Positions 7,540 through 19,546 of a stretch of 64,000 nt of DNA are shown here, piece after piece. Within the stretch, counting starts at the first letter, position 1; each line of letters begins with the position of its first letter. This DNA comes from Noviherbaspirillum galbum (GTDB lineage Bacteria; Pseudomonadota; Gammaproteobacteria; Burkholderiales; Burkholderiaceae_D). Location: positions 62,001 through 126,000 of the forward strand of contig NZ_JAAIVB010000073.1 in the NCBI RefSeq assembly GCF_010974945.1, written 5' to 3'. Both the position numbers and the translations under genes were made by a program. The notes under the pieces are model-generated. The model ran no database searches. It saw only the letters and a list, made by a program, of their open reading frames with translations, and had not been told where the DNA came from.

Positions 7540-9195
7540 TCAGGCCGGCTGGCCGCCGCTGATCTTGCGGGTGATGACCCATTGCTGGGCGATCGACAGC
7601 ACGTTGTTCACTACCCAGTACAGCACCAGGCCGGCCGGGAAGAAGAAGAACATGACCGAGAACACGATCGGCATCACCATCATCACCTTGGCCTGCACCG
7701 GATCGGGCGGCGTCGGGTTGAGCTTGGTCTGGATGAACATCGACACCGCCATCACGACCGGCAGGATGTAGAACGGATCGGGCGCGGCCAGGTCGTGGAT
7801 CCAGCCCAGCCAGGGCGCATTGCGCATTTCGACGGAAGCCAGCAGCACCCAGTACAGCGCGATGAAGACCGGGATCTGCACGACGATCGGCAGGCAGCCG
7901 CCCAGCGGATTGATCTTTTCCGCGCGATAAAGCTCCATCATCGCCTGGTTCATCTTTTGCGGATCGTCCTTGAAGCGCTCGCGGATGCCTTGCATCTTCG
8001 GCGTCACCGTCTTCATTTTCGCCATGCTGCGGTAGCTTGCCGCCGACAGCGGGAAGAACAGCAGCTTGATGAGGATGGTCAGCACGATGATCGTCCAGCC
8101 CCAGTTGCCGATCACGGCATGGATCCAGTTCATCAGCGCGAAGATCGGCTTGGCGACGATGGTGAGCCAGCCGTAATCCTTTACCAGCTCCAGGCCGGGC
8201 GCCAGCTTTTCGAGGACGGCCGATTCCTGCGGACCGGAATAGAGGCGGGATTCGTTGCTGACCGTCGCCCCCGGCGCCACCGTCCCCAGCGGGAAGATTT
8301 CGCCGACGGCGTACAGGTTGGTGTCCACCTTCTTCGTGAAGATCTCGCGGGTGACGTTTTCCGGCGCGATGAAGGCCGACACGAAGTAATGCTGGACCAG
8401 CGCAATCCAGCCGTCATTGGACTTGGTGGCGTGCTCCGCCTTGCCCTTTTCGATCTTCTCGAAGTCGAGCTTCTGGAAATGATCGGCGCTCGTGTAGACG
8501 GCGGGGCCGGTGAAGGTGCTGTAGAAACGCGATTCGCCTTCCGGCTTGCTGCCGTCGCGCACCAGCTGCAGGTAGAGCGAGGGATTGACGGGCGCGGCGC
8601 CGGTGTTGGCGACGTCATGCCTGAGGCCGATGGCGTAGTCGCCGCGCTTGAAGGTGTAGGTCTTGGTCAGCTTCACGCCGCCTTGGTCGGCTTCCAGGAC
8701 CACCTGGACGGTGTTGCCGTTTTCCAGGGAGCGTGGTCCCGGCTTGGCGGCGAACTGCGTGCGGTGGTTGGGAAACTGGCCGCCGATCAGGCCGGTCTGG
8801 CCGAGATAGGTGCGGCTCTGGCTGTGGTCGAAGAGCACCACGTTCTTCTTCGGATCGACCGTGTCCTTGTGCTTGAGCAGCTCGAGGCGCACCAGCTCGC
8901 CGCCGAGGGTGTCGATATCTGCCTTGACCAAGTCGGTGGTGATGGTCACGATCTCACCCTTGGCCTGGGCGACGGCGCCCGGAACCGAGGAGGGGCTGGC
9001 GATGCTGGCATTGCCCGCGGTCTGCGGCACGTCGGCGCGCTTGCCGCCATTGGTTCCGGCGGCTGCCGGCTGGGTCTGCGTGGCCGGCGTCGGAAAGAAC
9101 ATGGAGGGCTTGCCGTTGTAGCGCATCCAGTTGTCCCAGAGGAAAAGCAGGGACATCGAGAACACCACCCACAAAACGGTACGTTGGATATCCAT
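7540..9195 (-). CDS. yidC: Membrane protein insertase YidC
   Basis: A 551-residue inner-membrane protein that inserts and folds membrane proteins alone or with SecYEG. It begins [20 protein letters not shown], the N-terminal anchor, followed by a Pro/Ala/Gln-rich linker. A large periplasmic beta-sandwich domain spans about residues 70-340. The conserved Oxa1 core of five membrane segments follows, with [19 protein letters not shown] (carrying the hydrophilic-groove Lys), the [12 protein letters not shown] cytoplasmic hairpin and [20 protein letters not shown]. The gene order rpmH-rnpA-yidD-yidC is the standard one. Confidence 0.97.
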   Translation of the reverse strand: MDIQRTVLWVVFSMSLLFLWDNWMRYNGKPSMFFPTPATQTQPAAAGTNGGKRADVPQTAGNASIASPSSVPGAVAQAKGEIVTITTDLVKADIDTLGGELVRLELLKHKDTVDPKKNVVLFDHSQSRTYLGQTGLIGGQFPNHRTQFAAKPGPRSLENGNTVQVVLEADQGGVKLTKTYTFKRGDYAIGLRHDVANTGAAPVNPSLYLQLVRDGSKPEGESRFYSTFTGPAVYTSADHFQKLDFEKIEKGKAEHATKSNDGWIALVQHYFVSAFIAPENVTREIFTKKVDTNLYAVGEIFPLGTVAPGATVSNESRLYSGPQESAVLEKLAPGLELVKDYGWLTIVAKPIFALMNWIHAVIGNWGWTIIVLTILIKLLFFPLSAASYRSMAKMKTVTPKMQGIRERFKDDPQKMNQAMMELYRAEKINPLGGCLPIVVQIPVFIALYWVLLASVEMRNAPWLGWIHDLAAPDPFYILPVVMAVSMFIQTKLNPTPPDPVQAKVMMVMPIVFSVMFFFFPAGLVLYWVVNNVLSIAQQWVITRKISGGQPA

Positions 9196-9224
9196 AGGTG
9201 TCGTTGTTTAGTAAGGTCAGGAAG

Positions 9225-9500
9225 TCAGTGAGGACAGCAGGCCTTGCCTTGGCCTGCGTCGTGGGCCCGTGCCGTTTCCGGCGGGCTCTTTTGGGGTACG
9301 GGGTCGATGCCTCCCGGATGCCAGGGATGGCACTTGCACAGCCGCTTGGCGGCCAGCAGGCTGCCGCGCGCCGCGCCATGCTCGTTCACCGCATCCATCG
9401 CGTAGCGGGAACAGCTCGGATAAAAGCGGCAGTTCGCGCCCAGGAAGGGGCTGATGCTGTATTGGTAAGCCTTCAGCAGCCACAGCAGCAGGGTTTTCAT
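9225..9500 (-). CDS. yidD: Membrane protein insertion efficiency factor YidD
   Basis: A 91-residue UPF0161 protein. An N-terminal amphipathic helix ([20 protein letters not shown]) is followed by the family signature [19 protein letters not shown] and [15 protein letters not shown], with its conserved cysteines. It acts at the cytoplasmic membrane face with YidC. The start overlaps the end of rnpA by 4 bases, so translation is coupled. The last 20 residues are a variable tail. Confidence 0.93.
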   Translation of the reverse strand: MKTLLLWLLKAYQYSISPFLGANCRFYPSCSRYAMDAVNEHGAARGSLLAAKRLCKCHPWHPGGIDPVPQKSPPETARAHDAGQGKACCPH

Positions 9501-9871
9501 TGGCTCGCCTCCGCTTTGCGGCGCGATGCCAGCAGCGTGGTCAGCTCGGCTCTCAATGCCGTTTTCAGGCGCGCAGTCATCGCGGGTTCTTTCCTGGTGT
9601 TGACCGGTCCGGACAACCGGACGATGCAGTCGATGGCCGGCAGGCGCATCTGGCGGAACACCTCCCGGGTGACGCGCTTGATGGCGTTGCGCGTCACGGC
9701 GCGAGGGGCGAAGCGTTTGGCGGCAACGACGCCAAGGCGGGCGCGGTGGAGATCGTTGCCCCGGGCATACAGAACGAAATGGGGGCTGCGCTGCACAGGC
9801 CGCAAACGAAAAACGGATGAAAATTCATCCGTTTTAACGATTCGCCGGTCGCGTGAATACTCGTCAGTCAC
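9497..9871 (-). CDS. rnpA: Ribonuclease P protein component
   Basis: A 124-residue basic protein that binds RNase P RNA for tRNA 5' processing. It carries the family signature [19 protein letters not shown] followed by [11 protein letters not shown], which holds the RNxxKR core. The C-terminal 25 residues are variable. It lies between rpmH and yidD, its normal place. The RNA partner (rnpB) was not found in this window. Confidence 0.94.
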   Translation of the reverse strand: MTDEYSRDRRIVKTDEFSSVFRLRPVQRSPHFVLYARGNDLHRARLGVVAAKRFAPRAVTRNAIKRVTREVFRQMRLPAIDCIVRLSGPVNTRKEPAMTARLKTALRAELTTLLASRRKAEASQ

Positions 9872-9901
9872 GCCAGCAGCTGGTGCGGTGCAAGGCTTGG
9901 C

Positions 9902-10036
9902 TTAGACAGCCAGGCGCTTGCGGCCTTTTGCACGACGTGCATTCAGCACTGCGCGGCCACCGCGGGTAGCCATGCGAACGCGGAAGCCATGGGTGCGCTT
10001 GCGGCGGACGACGGAAGGTTGGTAAGTACGTTTCAT
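9902..10036 (-). CDS. rpmH: 50S ribosomal protein L34
   Basis: A 44-residue protein, [18 protein letters not shown] to [11 protein letters not shown], essentially the universal L34 sequence. The frame is open further upstream, but ATG 10036 is the conserved start. It heads the rpmH-rnpA-yidD-yidC operon. Its promoter must lie in the interval that also holds the replication origin. Confidence 0.97.
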   Translation of the reverse strand: MKRTYQPSVVRRKRTHGFRVRMATRGGRAVLNARRAKGRKRLAV

Positions 10037-10525
10037 GTTGGACTCGCTTATTTGGCTCGCTTGACAGCAAAAATGGGTTAGTTCATCACCATGTTGGCCC
10101 ATTCTTGTTTTGCGAATGCAAAACGCGACAGGCAGTGAACCCGCAATTAGACACTGCTTTCCGGTCCCCTGTCAACGAAAGAGACGGCATGGCCGGCCGC
10201 CCGAACCCGCCGCATGTCATCATGCCAATGCCGCCCGGCCCGAAAGCCATGGTGTTTTGCCATGTGGCGTGGCGGCGGAACTACGCCGAAATTATCCACA
10301 AAAGCAAGAGGTTTTTCTGTAGCAAAATTGATGCATCCTGTGGATAACTCGTTGTCGCAGGGTTAGAATACCCCTCCCGCGCAGACCATTGCCGCCGCTA
10401 AACGACGATCCCGGCGACCCTGGCATGGAAGCTCCGGGCACCTGCATCGCGTGTGCCGGCTGCCCTGGCAAGGCCGCATGGGCCATCCCCATGCCGCTGG
10501 CGCGCAACCGACACAGACGATACCC
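10037..10525. other. oriC: Probable chromosomal replication origin (oriC), rpmH-dnaA interval
   Basis: This 489-bp gap between divergent rpmH and dnaA holds two perfect DnaA boxes in opposite orientation: TTATCCACA at 10292-10300 and TGTGGATAA at 10339-10347. The AT-richer stretch around 10280-10350 (AAAAGCAAGAGGTTTTTCTG, AGCAAAATTG) is the likely unwinding zone. A third perfect box lies beyond dnaA (11937-11945), with a near match (TAATCCACA, 11914-11922), so the origin may be split around dnaA. The gene context is the textbook one for oriC. Only two perfect boxes in the gap is few, and weaker sites probably contribute. Confidence 0.75.
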
Positions 10526-11905
10526 ATGGAAGATTTCTGGCAGACATGCTCGGCAATGCTTGAGCAGGAGCTGACCCCTCAGCAGTACAGCGCCTGGATC
10601 AAGCCGCTCGCGCCCCTCGACTTCGAGGACGGCCGCCTGCGGATCGCGGCGCCAAACCGTTTCAAGCTGGATTGGGTCAAGGCGCAGTTTGCCAGCCGCA
10701 TCACGCACCTCGCATCCGAATACTGGCAATCGCCCATCGAGGTGCAGTTCGTGCTCGACCCCCGGCTGAACGGCGCGCGCAAGCCCGCGCCGGTGCCGGC
10801 CGTCGTTTCCGGCCCGCTGGTCGACATGCCCACCGAGATCGCCGACCGCGTCGACATCGCCATCGATACCGGGCCCCGGCGCGACCAGAGCAAGATCAAC
10901 GACGCGCTCACCTTCGACAGCTTCGTGACCGGCAAGGCCAACCAGCTCGCCCGCGCAGCCGCCATCCAGGTTGCCAACAACCCGGGCGTTTCCTACAACC
11001 CGCTCTTCCTTTACGGGGGTGTCGGCCTTGGCAAGACCCACCTGATCCACGCGATCGGCAACCAGGTCCTGCAAGACCGGCCCAACGTCAAGATCCGCTA
11101 CATCCACGCGGAACAGTATGTCCGTGACGTAGTGACCGCTTACCAGCGAAAGGGTTTCGACGAGTTCAAGCGCTACTATCACTCGCTCGACCTGCTCCTC
11201 ATCGACGACATCCAGTTCTTCGCCGGCAAGAGCCGAACGCAGGAAGAATTCTTCTACGCCTTCGAGGCATTGATTGCCGCGAAGAAACAAATCATCATCA
11301 CCAGCGATACCTATCCCAAGGAAATCACCGGCATGGATGATCGGCTGATTTCCCGCTTCGACTCCGGCCTGACGGTGGCGGTCGAACCTCCCGAGCTCGA
11401 AATGCGGGTGGCGATCCTGCTGAAAAAGGCGGCGCAGGAAGGCGCGGCCCTGAACGACGACGTGGCGTTTTTCGTCGCCAAGCACCTGCGCTCCAACGTG
11501 CGCGAACTCGAAGGCGCGCTGCGGAAGATCCTTGCCTATTCCCGTTTCCACGGCAAGGAAATCACCATCGATGTTGTCAAGGAGGCATTGAAAGATCTGC
11601 TTTCGGTCCAAAATAGGCAGATATCGGTGGAGAACATCCAGAAGACGGTTGCCGACTTCTTCAACATCAAGGTCGCCGACATGTATTCGAAGAAGCGCCC
11701 CGCCAACATCGCGCGGCCGCGCCAGATCGCCATGTACCTGGCCAAGGAACTCACCCAGAAAAGCCTGCCCGAGATCGGCGAGCTGTTCGGTGGCCGGGAC
11801 CACACCACCGTGCTGCACGCCGTACGCAAGATCGCCGCCGACCGCGCCAAGAACCCGGAAGTCAACCACGAATTGCACGTGCTGGAGCAGACGCTGAAAG
11901 GATGA
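10526..11905 (+). CDS. dnaA: Chromosomal replication initiator DnaA
   Basis: A 459-residue AAA+ initiator. The start at ATG 10526 gives the conserved N-terminus [20 protein letters not shown]. Domain I covers about residues 1-85 and a Pro/Ala linker follows. Domain III has Walker [11 protein letters not shown], Walker [11 protein letters not shown] and the sensor segment [10 protein letters not shown]. Domain IV ends with the DnaA-box-binding helix [15 protein letters not shown]. Length and motifs are complete. It lies upstream of dnaN and gyrB in the standard order. Confidence 0.98.
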   Translation: MEDFWQTCSAMLEQELTPQQYSAWIKPLAPLDFEDGRLRIAAPNRFKLDWVKAQFASRITHLASEYWQSPIEVQFVLDPRLNGARKPAPVPAVVSGPLVDMPTEIADRVDIAIDTGPRRDQSKINDALTFDSFVTGKANQLARAAAIQVANNPGVSYNPLFLYGGVGLGKTHLIHAIGNQVLQDRPNVKIRYIHAEQYVRDVVTAYQRKGFDEFKRYYHSLDLLLIDDIQFFAGKSRTQEEFFYAFEALIAAKKQIIITSDTYPKEITGMDDRLISRFDSGLTVAVEPPELEMRVAILLKKAAQEGAALNDDVAFFVAKHLRSNVRELEGALRKILAYSRFHGKEITIDVVKEALKDLLSVQNRQISVENIQKTVADFFNIKVADMYSKKRPANIARPRQIAMYLAKELTQKSLPEIGELFGGRDHTTVLHAVRKIAADRAKNPEVNHELHVLEQTLKG

Positions 11906-12123
11906 TCAAGGGGTAATCCACAGCTGCCTCGCTCCTTGTGGATAACTTGCCATGGAAAAGCGGAGCCTATCGCGGGAAACCCTTTCATTTCATTAAAAGG
12001 GGGGCGTTTTCTGTCAAAATAGAGGCTGGCCGCCAGCGTGATCCACGCCTAGGCGGCAGCGCTTCAGAAAGACTGTTTTACCGGTATCGCATTGCCTCAA
12101 CACATTATTACAAGGACAAACGC
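11906..12123 (+). promoter_or_regulatory. dnaA-dnaN intergenic region with DnaA boxes
   Basis: This 218-bp gap holds a perfect inverted DnaA box (TGTGGATAA, 11937-11945) and a one-mismatch box (TAATCCACA, 11914-11922) directly after the dnaA stop. They may belong to a split origin or allow DnaA to autoregulate dnaN. The AT-rich stretch at 11981-12020 (CATTTCATTAAAAGG, GTTTTCTGTCAAAATAG) is a plausible dnaN promoter. Confidence 0.55.
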
Positions 12124-13230
12124 ATGCAATTGGTTAAAACCAAACGAGACACGCTACTCCGACCCTTGCAGATCGTGAGCGGTATTGTCGAGCGTCGGCA
12201 CACGCTGCCGATTCTGGCCAATATCCTCATTCGTAAGGACGGCGAGAAAGTCTCCTTCTTGTCCACCGACATCGAAGTGCAGATCACCACGCACGCCGAG
12301 ATCGGCAGCGGCGGCGAAGTCTCGGCAACCACGGTCGCCGCGCGCAAGCTGCTCGACATCCTGCGCGCGCTGCCGGATTCCGGCGACGTCGCCCTCTCGA
12401 TCGCCAACAAGCGCATGACCGTGCAGTCCGGCAAGTCGCGCTTCGCCCTGCAGACCCTCGCCGCCGAGGAGTTTCCGACCGTCGCGCAGGCCGAGCAATA
12501 CAACGCCAAGGTCACGCTGCCGCAAAAGACCCTGAAGCACCTCTTCAACATGGTGCATTTCGCCATGGCGCAGCAGGACATCCGTTACTACCTCAACGGC
12601 ATGCTGCTGGTGGTCGATGGCCGCAACGTGATCGCCGTGGCGACCGACGGACACCGCCTCGCCTTCTGCCAGGTTGAGACCGACCAGGAGTTCCAGCGCC
12701 AGGAAGTGATCATCCCGCGCAAGACCATCCTGGAATTGCAGCGCCTGCTCGAAGACCTGGAAAATCCGGTCGAACTCGAGATCGCGAACAACCAGGTGAA
12801 GTTCACCTTCGCCGACATCGAGTTGATCTCGAAGCTCGTCGAGGGCAAGTTCCCCGACTACACCCGGGTCATCCCCAAGGGCTACAAGAACAACTTCACC
12901 ATGGACCGCCAGACCCTGCTGCATTCCCTGCAGCGCGCGGCGATCATGACGAGCGACAAGTTCAAGGGCGTGCGCTGCATCATCAGCCCGGGCAGCCTGA
13001 AGATCAGCTCGACCAACGCCGACCAGGAAGAAGCGGTGGAAGAACTGGAAATCGACTACGGTGGCGACAGCATCGACATCGGTTTCAACGTCACCTACCT
13101 GCTCGACGTGCTGAACAACCTCAAGGGCGACAACATCAACATCGCGCTTGGCGACGCCAATTCATCGGCGTTGATCACCGTGCCGGACAATGGCGACTTC
13201 AAGTACGTCGTCATGCCGATGCGGATCTAA
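12124..13230 (+). CDS. dnaN: DNA polymerase III beta sliding clamp
   Basis: A 368-residue processivity clamp. ATG 12124 gives the conserved MQLVKTKRDTLLRPLQIVSG and RRHTLPILANILI. Three repeated clamp domains of about 120 residues each follow. ATDGHRLAF in domain 2 and the C-terminal VVMPMRI of the client-binding pocket are both present. A longer frame from 11938 runs through the intergenic region and is not conserved. The gene lies between dnaA and gyrB. Confidence 0.97.
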   Translation: MQLVKTKRDTLLRPLQIVSGIVERRHTLPILANILIRKDGEKVSFLSTDIEVQITTHAEIGSGGEVSATTVAARKLLDILRALPDSGDVALSIANKRMTVQSGKSRFALQTLAAEEFPTVAQAEQYNAKVTLPQKTLKHLFNMVHFAMAQQDIRYYLNGMLLVVDGRNVIAVATDGHRLAFCQVETDQEFQRQEVIIPRKTILELQRLLEDLENPVELEIANNQVKFTFADIELISKLVEGKFPDYTRVIPKGYKNNFTMDRQTLLHSLQRAAIMTSDKFKGVRCIISPGSLKISSTNADQEEAVEELEIDYGGDSIDIGFNVTYLLDVLNNLKGDNINIALGDANSSALITVPDNGDFKYVVMPMRI

Positions 13231-13242
13231 ACCAATAACAAT

Positions 13243-13288
13243 TGCGGCAAACAAGGGGGGCACAGAAGCTGTGCGCCCCTTTGCCGCA
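13243..13288 (+). terminator. Long hairpin between dnaN and gyrB (terminator or attenuator)
   Basis: TGCGGCAA (13243-13250) pairs with TTGCCGCA (13281-13288), and inside it AAGGGG-type sequence and GCACAG pair with CTGTGC and CCCCTT around an AAG loop, with one G-G mismatch and a small bulge. The extended stem is followed only by ATTTATGG, so it is a weak intrinsic terminator at best. It could be a partial stop that sets gyrB levels or protects the dnaN mRNA end. Confidence 0.55.
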
Positions 13289-13420
13289 TTTATGGAATTT
13301 GAATTTGAACGGTCGCTGGCGCTGAAAACGCGGCAACGGCCCCAACCGGAACGGGTTGAGGCCCTGCGCAAGGCAGCAAGACATCGAAGAATCGCCACGC
13401 CATCGACCAGACAACCCTAG

Positions 13421-15934
<2,514 letters not shown>

Positions 15935-16058
15935 TGGCCTGTGTAGCGGGAACCATAATGTGAGATTTTGGGAAGCATCCATTGAGACATTTATCGGCGG
16001 ATGTGCCTCGATAGCTCAGATTGATGGCGTCTAGCCCACCGTGACTCCGTAAATAATG

Positions 16059-16083
16059 ACGGCCGCCTCATTGAGGTGGCCGT
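16059..16083 (+). terminator. Terminator downstream of gyrB
   Basis: An 11-bp stem ACGGCCGCCTC / GAGGTGGCCGT (one G-T pair) with loop ATT, followed by CGTTCTTTC. It lies 125 bases after the gyrB stop and marks the end of the core dnaA-dnaN-gyrB block. The accessory island begins after it. Confidence 0.8.
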
Positions 16084-16564
16084 CGTTCTTTCAAGCCACG
16101 AAACAATCCTGACCGCACACGTCACAATATAGTCTGGACTGCATTGGGAGGCTCGTTCACAAGCTTCGGAGTGCGTGTTTCTCTAAGCACTCTTCAGAAT
16201 CGATGGTCTCGGTACAGGTCCGAAATGACTTGCTGTATCGGCCATAACCAAAAATATTTAATTTCCATAAGCGGCAGAAATGCGCCTCTTCGTACGGAAT
16301 TTGGGGCCAAGGGGCGGAAATGTGCCGCTTACGGTGATTAGAAGCTTCGCCGACTGTTTGACCGCCAAGCTTAGGTGAGAACAGATATTAGGGCTGAACG
16401 CCAAGGTCAAAGACGTCATCGCGAAGTTATATAGGCCGGCACAAGGCACGCAGGCTATCGCGATTTCTCGAGCAGGCGCCGAACGCATTACCTAGATGCA
16501 GCAACACCGAATAAGATTGCCGAAAACCTACAGACCGTGGCTTGTAATCCTTCCCCGGCGTAGG
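16084..16564. other. Non-coding start of the accessory island
   Basis: No gene was found. The base composition falls to more AT-rich. There is an imperfect dyad with AGCGGCAGAAATG at 16273-16285 and GCGGAAATGTGCCGCTTACGG near 16316-16336. The stretch around 16230-16245 (TGTATCGGCCATAA) matches the core of the dispersed repeat described at 18673 and 28109. Short frames on both strands here have no convincing start signal or composition. Confidence 0.5.
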
Positions 16565-17626
16565 TTATTGAGCTGGCAGAATGCGTTGATAATCGGCCGT
16601 AAGCGGAATTACCTGTGCTCGCCCGACCCAGGATTGGGATGCCGTCATGAAGCTATGGTGATATGCCCAATGGGCTACGCGAGTCATCGTAGAACTGTCA
16701 CATACGAAATGACTACCCAGCTCGTTCGCCAACACCGTTCCTTGACGCTCGTTCCTGTCGCACCATTTTTCCAAATGCACGGTGGCCGCCAGCAAATCTC
16801 GCTTATCGCTATTGCAAGTCTTATGGGCCAGAACGAAGTTATGTGCCAAGTCTCTCGGATAACGAGCCCAAGGGATGAAATGGTCTACCTCGCCCGTATT
16901 GCGCAGTGCGCCTTGGCAGTAGAAGCAGGTATCCGACTGAATCTCCCTTAGCACCGGCCGAGCAGTCGCCAAATTGGCGCGACTCGTCCCGAACAGCGCC
17001 TGCTCCAGGTCTGAAGCCTCGCCGATGACTGTGGCGTTGTTCGGATTGGCTCGAATATGGTTAATCCACGCGCTGCGCGCCAACTGCTGGACCAGTCCCT
17101 GAAAACGCCGCAAGTTGTACATCACACCCGGCAACAGGCGGATACTCGCGCTTGGTCCAGGGACATACAGAAAATTCACTTCTTGCCGCCGCAAGATTTG
17201 TAGGCGCCATAGCGGCATCTCCTTTAGCAGAGCCACCGTTTTCCGGAGAGCGTTGGGCCATTCCGTTGAGGCGCGCGCTTTGGGGAGCGTGCCATGGCGG
17301 CTACGGATGTCGTTCAGGAGCAAAACCGTGGCCGCCTGACGGCCATTGTTTTGCATGAGTACGCCAACCTGACCACCGGCGGTGTACGGTATCACTTGAG
17401 GCCAATACAACTCCAGAAATTTATCGGCAATGGCCGCATACGACAGGTCAAGTGTGTCACCGGAATCAGTGCCATGTTCCACAGCCAACTCAGTCAGTGC
17501 CAGCAATAGCGCAAACTTGTAGGTGGCAACGAATTCGCCTTCTTCGAACAGGCGCTGGATATGGTCAAGGAAGGAGAGTTGTTCCTCCGAAGACGGGATT
17601 GCCATCATGGTTAGCGATTGCTCCAA
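16565..17626 (-). CDS. HNH endonuclease domain protein
   Basis: A 353-residue protein. The first 190 residues are a helical region without a recognised motif. At about residues 235-285 there is a zinc-type HNH nuclease: CFYCQ, then EVDHFIPWARYP with the catalytic DH, then HNFVLAHKTCNSDKRD holding the Asn and second Cys pair. The enzyme should cut DNA (family knowledge). Its start overlaps the end of the HIT gene upstream by 16 bases, so the two form an operon. HNH and HIT genes occur together in defense islands, which suits this location, but no phage data exist for this pair. The 3' end of the gene carries a copy of the island's repeat core (GATAATCGGCCGTAAGCGG). Confidence 0.8.
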   Translation of the reverse strand: MEQSLTMMAIPSSEEQLSFLDHIQRLFEEGEFVATYKFALLLALTELAVEHGTDSGDTLDLSYAAIADKFLELYWPQVIPYTAGGQVGVLMQNNGRQAATVLLLNDIRSRHGTLPKARASTEWPNALRKTVALLKEMPLWRLQILRRQEVNFLYVPGPSASIRLLPGVMYNLRRFQGLVQQLARSAWINHIRANPNNATVIGEASDLEQALFGTSRANLATARPVLREIQSDTCFYCQGALRNTGEVDHFIPWARYPRDLAHNFVLAHKTCNSDKRDLLAATVHLEKWCDRNERQGTVLANELGSHFVCDSSTMTRVAHWAYHHSFMTASQSWVGRAQVIPLTADYQRILPAQ

Positions 17627-18000
17627 TAATCGGCTTTTTCCGCAATTACCCAGCGGACCCCGCCTTGTGGGTCGGGTAAGTCGCCTGCGTACCGGGGAAT
17701 CAGATGCATGTGGAGGTGCATTACAGTTTGGCCCGCGGCTTGGCCATCATTGATGCCAATGTTGTAGCCCGCAGGGGCAAATTCTTTATCCAAATCGATT
17801 TTTGTTTTATCGAGTAGCGCAAGGAGCGCGCTTCGCTCATCCAAAGTCGTGTCAAAAAAAGACCCGATATGTCGGCGCGGAATAATCAGTGTATGTCCAG
17901 GGCTGACAGGAAATCCGTCCCGGATTGCAATTGCGAATTCATTCTCAGCGATGATTCTTGCCGTAGGCAGGGTGCAAAAGACGCAAGGCATGGCATGCAA
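17611..18000 (-). CDS. HIT family protein (histidine-triad nucleotide hydrolase)
   Basis: A 129-residue HIT protein with the catalytic triad motif HLHMHLIPR near residues 95-103, the CVFCTLP pair near the N-terminus (possible zinc site), and PGHTLIIPRRH in the middle. Family members hydrolyse or transfer nucleotides such as AppppA or AMP-lysine. Its end overlaps the HNH nuclease start, so it is translated with it. The pairing suggests nucleotide chemistry coupled to a nuclease; it may generate or remove a signal or protect the host (inference). The start could also be at the second Met, two codons on. Confidence 0.88.
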   Translation of the reverse strand: MHAMPCVFCTLPTARIIAENEFAIAIRDGFPVSPGHTLIIPRRHIGSFFDTTLDERSALLALLDKTKIDLDKEFAPAGYNIGINDGQAAGQTVMHLHMHLIPRYAGDLPDPQGGVRWVIAEKADYWSNR

Positions 18001-18423
18001 TTTGGTTGAAGAGGGTGAATAAGTTACTGACGTAAAAACTGCATTTTCTCATTGTCGAGTACGGAATCCATTTCCCATGCCACAACTTCTATAAAGCGCA
18101 ATTCCTCTTACGAGCAAGTATAGCTACGGCAATGCTTTCACAGATTCCTTGACTCGTTCCACATTGCCCGGTACTACGTTGATTTGGAACGCGCCCACCT
18201 GAGCTATCGAACGAGCTGCGGAATGGCACTCCATGATTTATGCCAAGGAATAGCGCTATGTGATGGGGGACATGACCTGCGCTTTAGCGAGCTTGTCGCA
18301 GCGGGCCCTGTCCACCACGGCATAACGTTCGAGCAGAAATCATTTTCTTGAGTGACGGTTTACGAGCACTGAATTTCATGGTTCCTCTCCTGGGCACGGC
18401 GGTTGCCGATAAAGCGTCCAGCG
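18001..18423. other. Intergenic stretch without a recognised gene
   Basis: About 420 bases between the HIT gene and the nuclease remnant. Short frames exist but none has a ribosome site plus plausible composition. The sequence is AT-richer than the core genes and probably contains the HIT-HNH promoter on the minus strand near 18010-18060. Confidence 0.4.
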
Positions 18424-18657
18424 CTAATTTTTAACATTAACGCCCGGAAGGAACTCAATTTCAGTGCGGGGAACCAGCTCGCCATATGGAATGGGACGTC
18501 CAGCACGTGCCTCGTTCGTGTTTTCAATCCAATGGGCCCAGGCTCGACCTGTCGTCGCGTCATAAACAAGCTTATATAAATATTTCGGTACCCAGGCCTT
18601 TCCCGGAGCAATCGTCTTCGGCGTCCCATCAAATACCGGGCCGGTAATGACGTACAC
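18424..18657 (-). pseudogene. C-terminal remnant of a DNA/RNA non-specific endonuclease
   Basis: This frame encodes about 77 residues (VYVITGPVF to IEFLPGV) closely similar to the last third of the intact nuclease at 38674-39432, for example WVPKYLYKLVYDATTGRAWA. The catalytic DRGH part and signal peptide are missing. Homology begins exactly where the 54-bp dispersed repeat (18673-18726) ends, so the gene was cut at that repeat. It cannot be an active enzyme. A matching N-terminal fragment of the same family lies at 37139-37552, on the other strand. Confidence 0.8.
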
Positions 18658-18672
18658 ATCACCCTTCGCAAC

Positions 18673-18726
18673 GGGTCGGAAACGGCCCTTGCCAAACTTA
18701 CGGTATCGGCCATAAGCGGTCGTTCA
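18673..18726 (+). repeat. Dispersed 54-bp repeat, copy C
   Basis: It shares about 85 percent identity by eye over 54 bases with 28109-28162. The core reads CCCTTGCCAAACTTACGG then TATCGGCCATAAGCGGTCGT. It sits between the qatABCD operon and the truncated nuclease and coincides with the truncation point. Shorter relatives occur at other module borders of the island. Confidence 0.7.
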
Positions 18727-18781
18727 ACTCATCGCTTCTATATCTGCTTCAGGGCGGGAGTTGTCGTCCAGTCCGTGTTCC

Positions 18782-19546
18782 TCAGCGACTCAATAGTCCA
18801 GAAAGATTGCGCAAAATCAGGGGCGCCATTACTGATGGATTGAGTCCTTTGATCAAAGCCAAATTGATCACCGTGTCAGCGACTGCTTGAGGACGCACGG
18901 CTACTCCATTGCTCTGCACAAAGGGGCCATCAGTCTCGGTCAGAATGCGTTCAACGGGCAATTGCTCGACCAACGCACGGTGACGAGGTCCCTTAAGCAT
19001 TTCCGAGTTAACTGAAAAATAGCAGCCGAGGTCGATCGCACGCCTCGCCTCGGACAGGGAACCTGTAAACCAATGCAGCACTACCCGGCCTCGTCCGAGC
19101 GGTAGACTTTTCTCGACATGTCCCAGCACCTTCGACGCTGATCGAACGCTGTGTACGGTCAAAACCTTGTCACCGTGTTCGGCACACGCCCTCAGCACAC
19201 GCTCAAATACGCGCTCCTGTGCCGCAAAACTCTTGTAGAACCGCGGACTCGCATCTAGGCCGACTTCTCCGACGTACCTGGTCTCGCTCAAGAGGCTCTC
19301 AAAAAGTGCGATCTCCGATTCTCGCTCGCCAACGAGTTGTGGGTGCAGCCCCAAGGCAACGCGAACGTGCTTGGCGTGCGCGGCCATGTCCCGATTCCGA
19401 GCCCACGCCTTCGGCGTGGTCGTAACGGTCAACGTCGCGACGCCCTCTCGATCGCATTCCTCGATCAGTGCGGCGTGGTCTGGGTAAAGGTCAAGGTGAC
19501 AGTGGAAATCGACCCAATTGGGCTTTACAGGGGCCGTCGCGTTCAC
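18782..19546 (-). CDS. qatD: QatD, TatD-like hydrolase of the Qat anti-phage system
   Basis: A 254-residue TIM-barrel metal hydrolase of the TatD family. Metal ligands are visible in DFHCHLDLYPD (HxH), GEVGLDAS (Glu), TVHSVRS (His), VLHWFTGS (His) and ETDGPF (Asp). TatD proteins are DNases; in Qat the role is in anti-phage defense (Gao et al. 2020 described QatABCD). It is the last gene of the operon and overlaps qatC by 4 bases. The gene order and strand match known Qat loci. Confidence 0.92.
   Translation of the reverse strand: MNATAPVKPNWVDFHCHLDLYPDHAALIEECDREGVATLTVTTTPKAWARNRDMAAHAKHVRVALGLHPQLVGERESEIALFESLLSETRYVGEVGLDASPRFYKSFAAQERVFERVLRACAEHGDKVLTVHSVRSASKVLGHVEKSLPLGRGRVVLHWFTGSLSEARRAIDLGCYFSVNSEMLKGPRHRALVEQLPVERILTETDGPFVQSNGVAVRPQAVADTVINLALIKGLNPSVMAPLILRNLSGLLSR

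Noticed and set aside
7582..9231. A 549-codon frame on the plus strand across yidC
   Set aside because: Antisense shadow of yidC; composition is typical of mirrored GC-rich codons and no start signal is present.
10292..11878. A long minus-strand frame across dnaA
   Set aside because: Shadow of dnaA; no motif, and the true gene has full DnaA domains.
13292..13420. A 42-codon frame between dnaN and gyrB
   Set aside because: No ribosome site, low-complexity basic product, and it overlaps the leader of gyrB.
16008..16050. tRNA-like string GCCTCGATAGCTCAGATTGATG after gyrB
   Set aside because: It looks like the 5' part of a tRNA with a D-arm, but the anticodon and T arms and the acceptor partner are missing; probably chance.
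16258..16488. A 76-codon minus-strand frame before the HNH gene end
   Set aside because: It runs through an imperfect inverted repeat, lacks a start signal and has no recognisable features.
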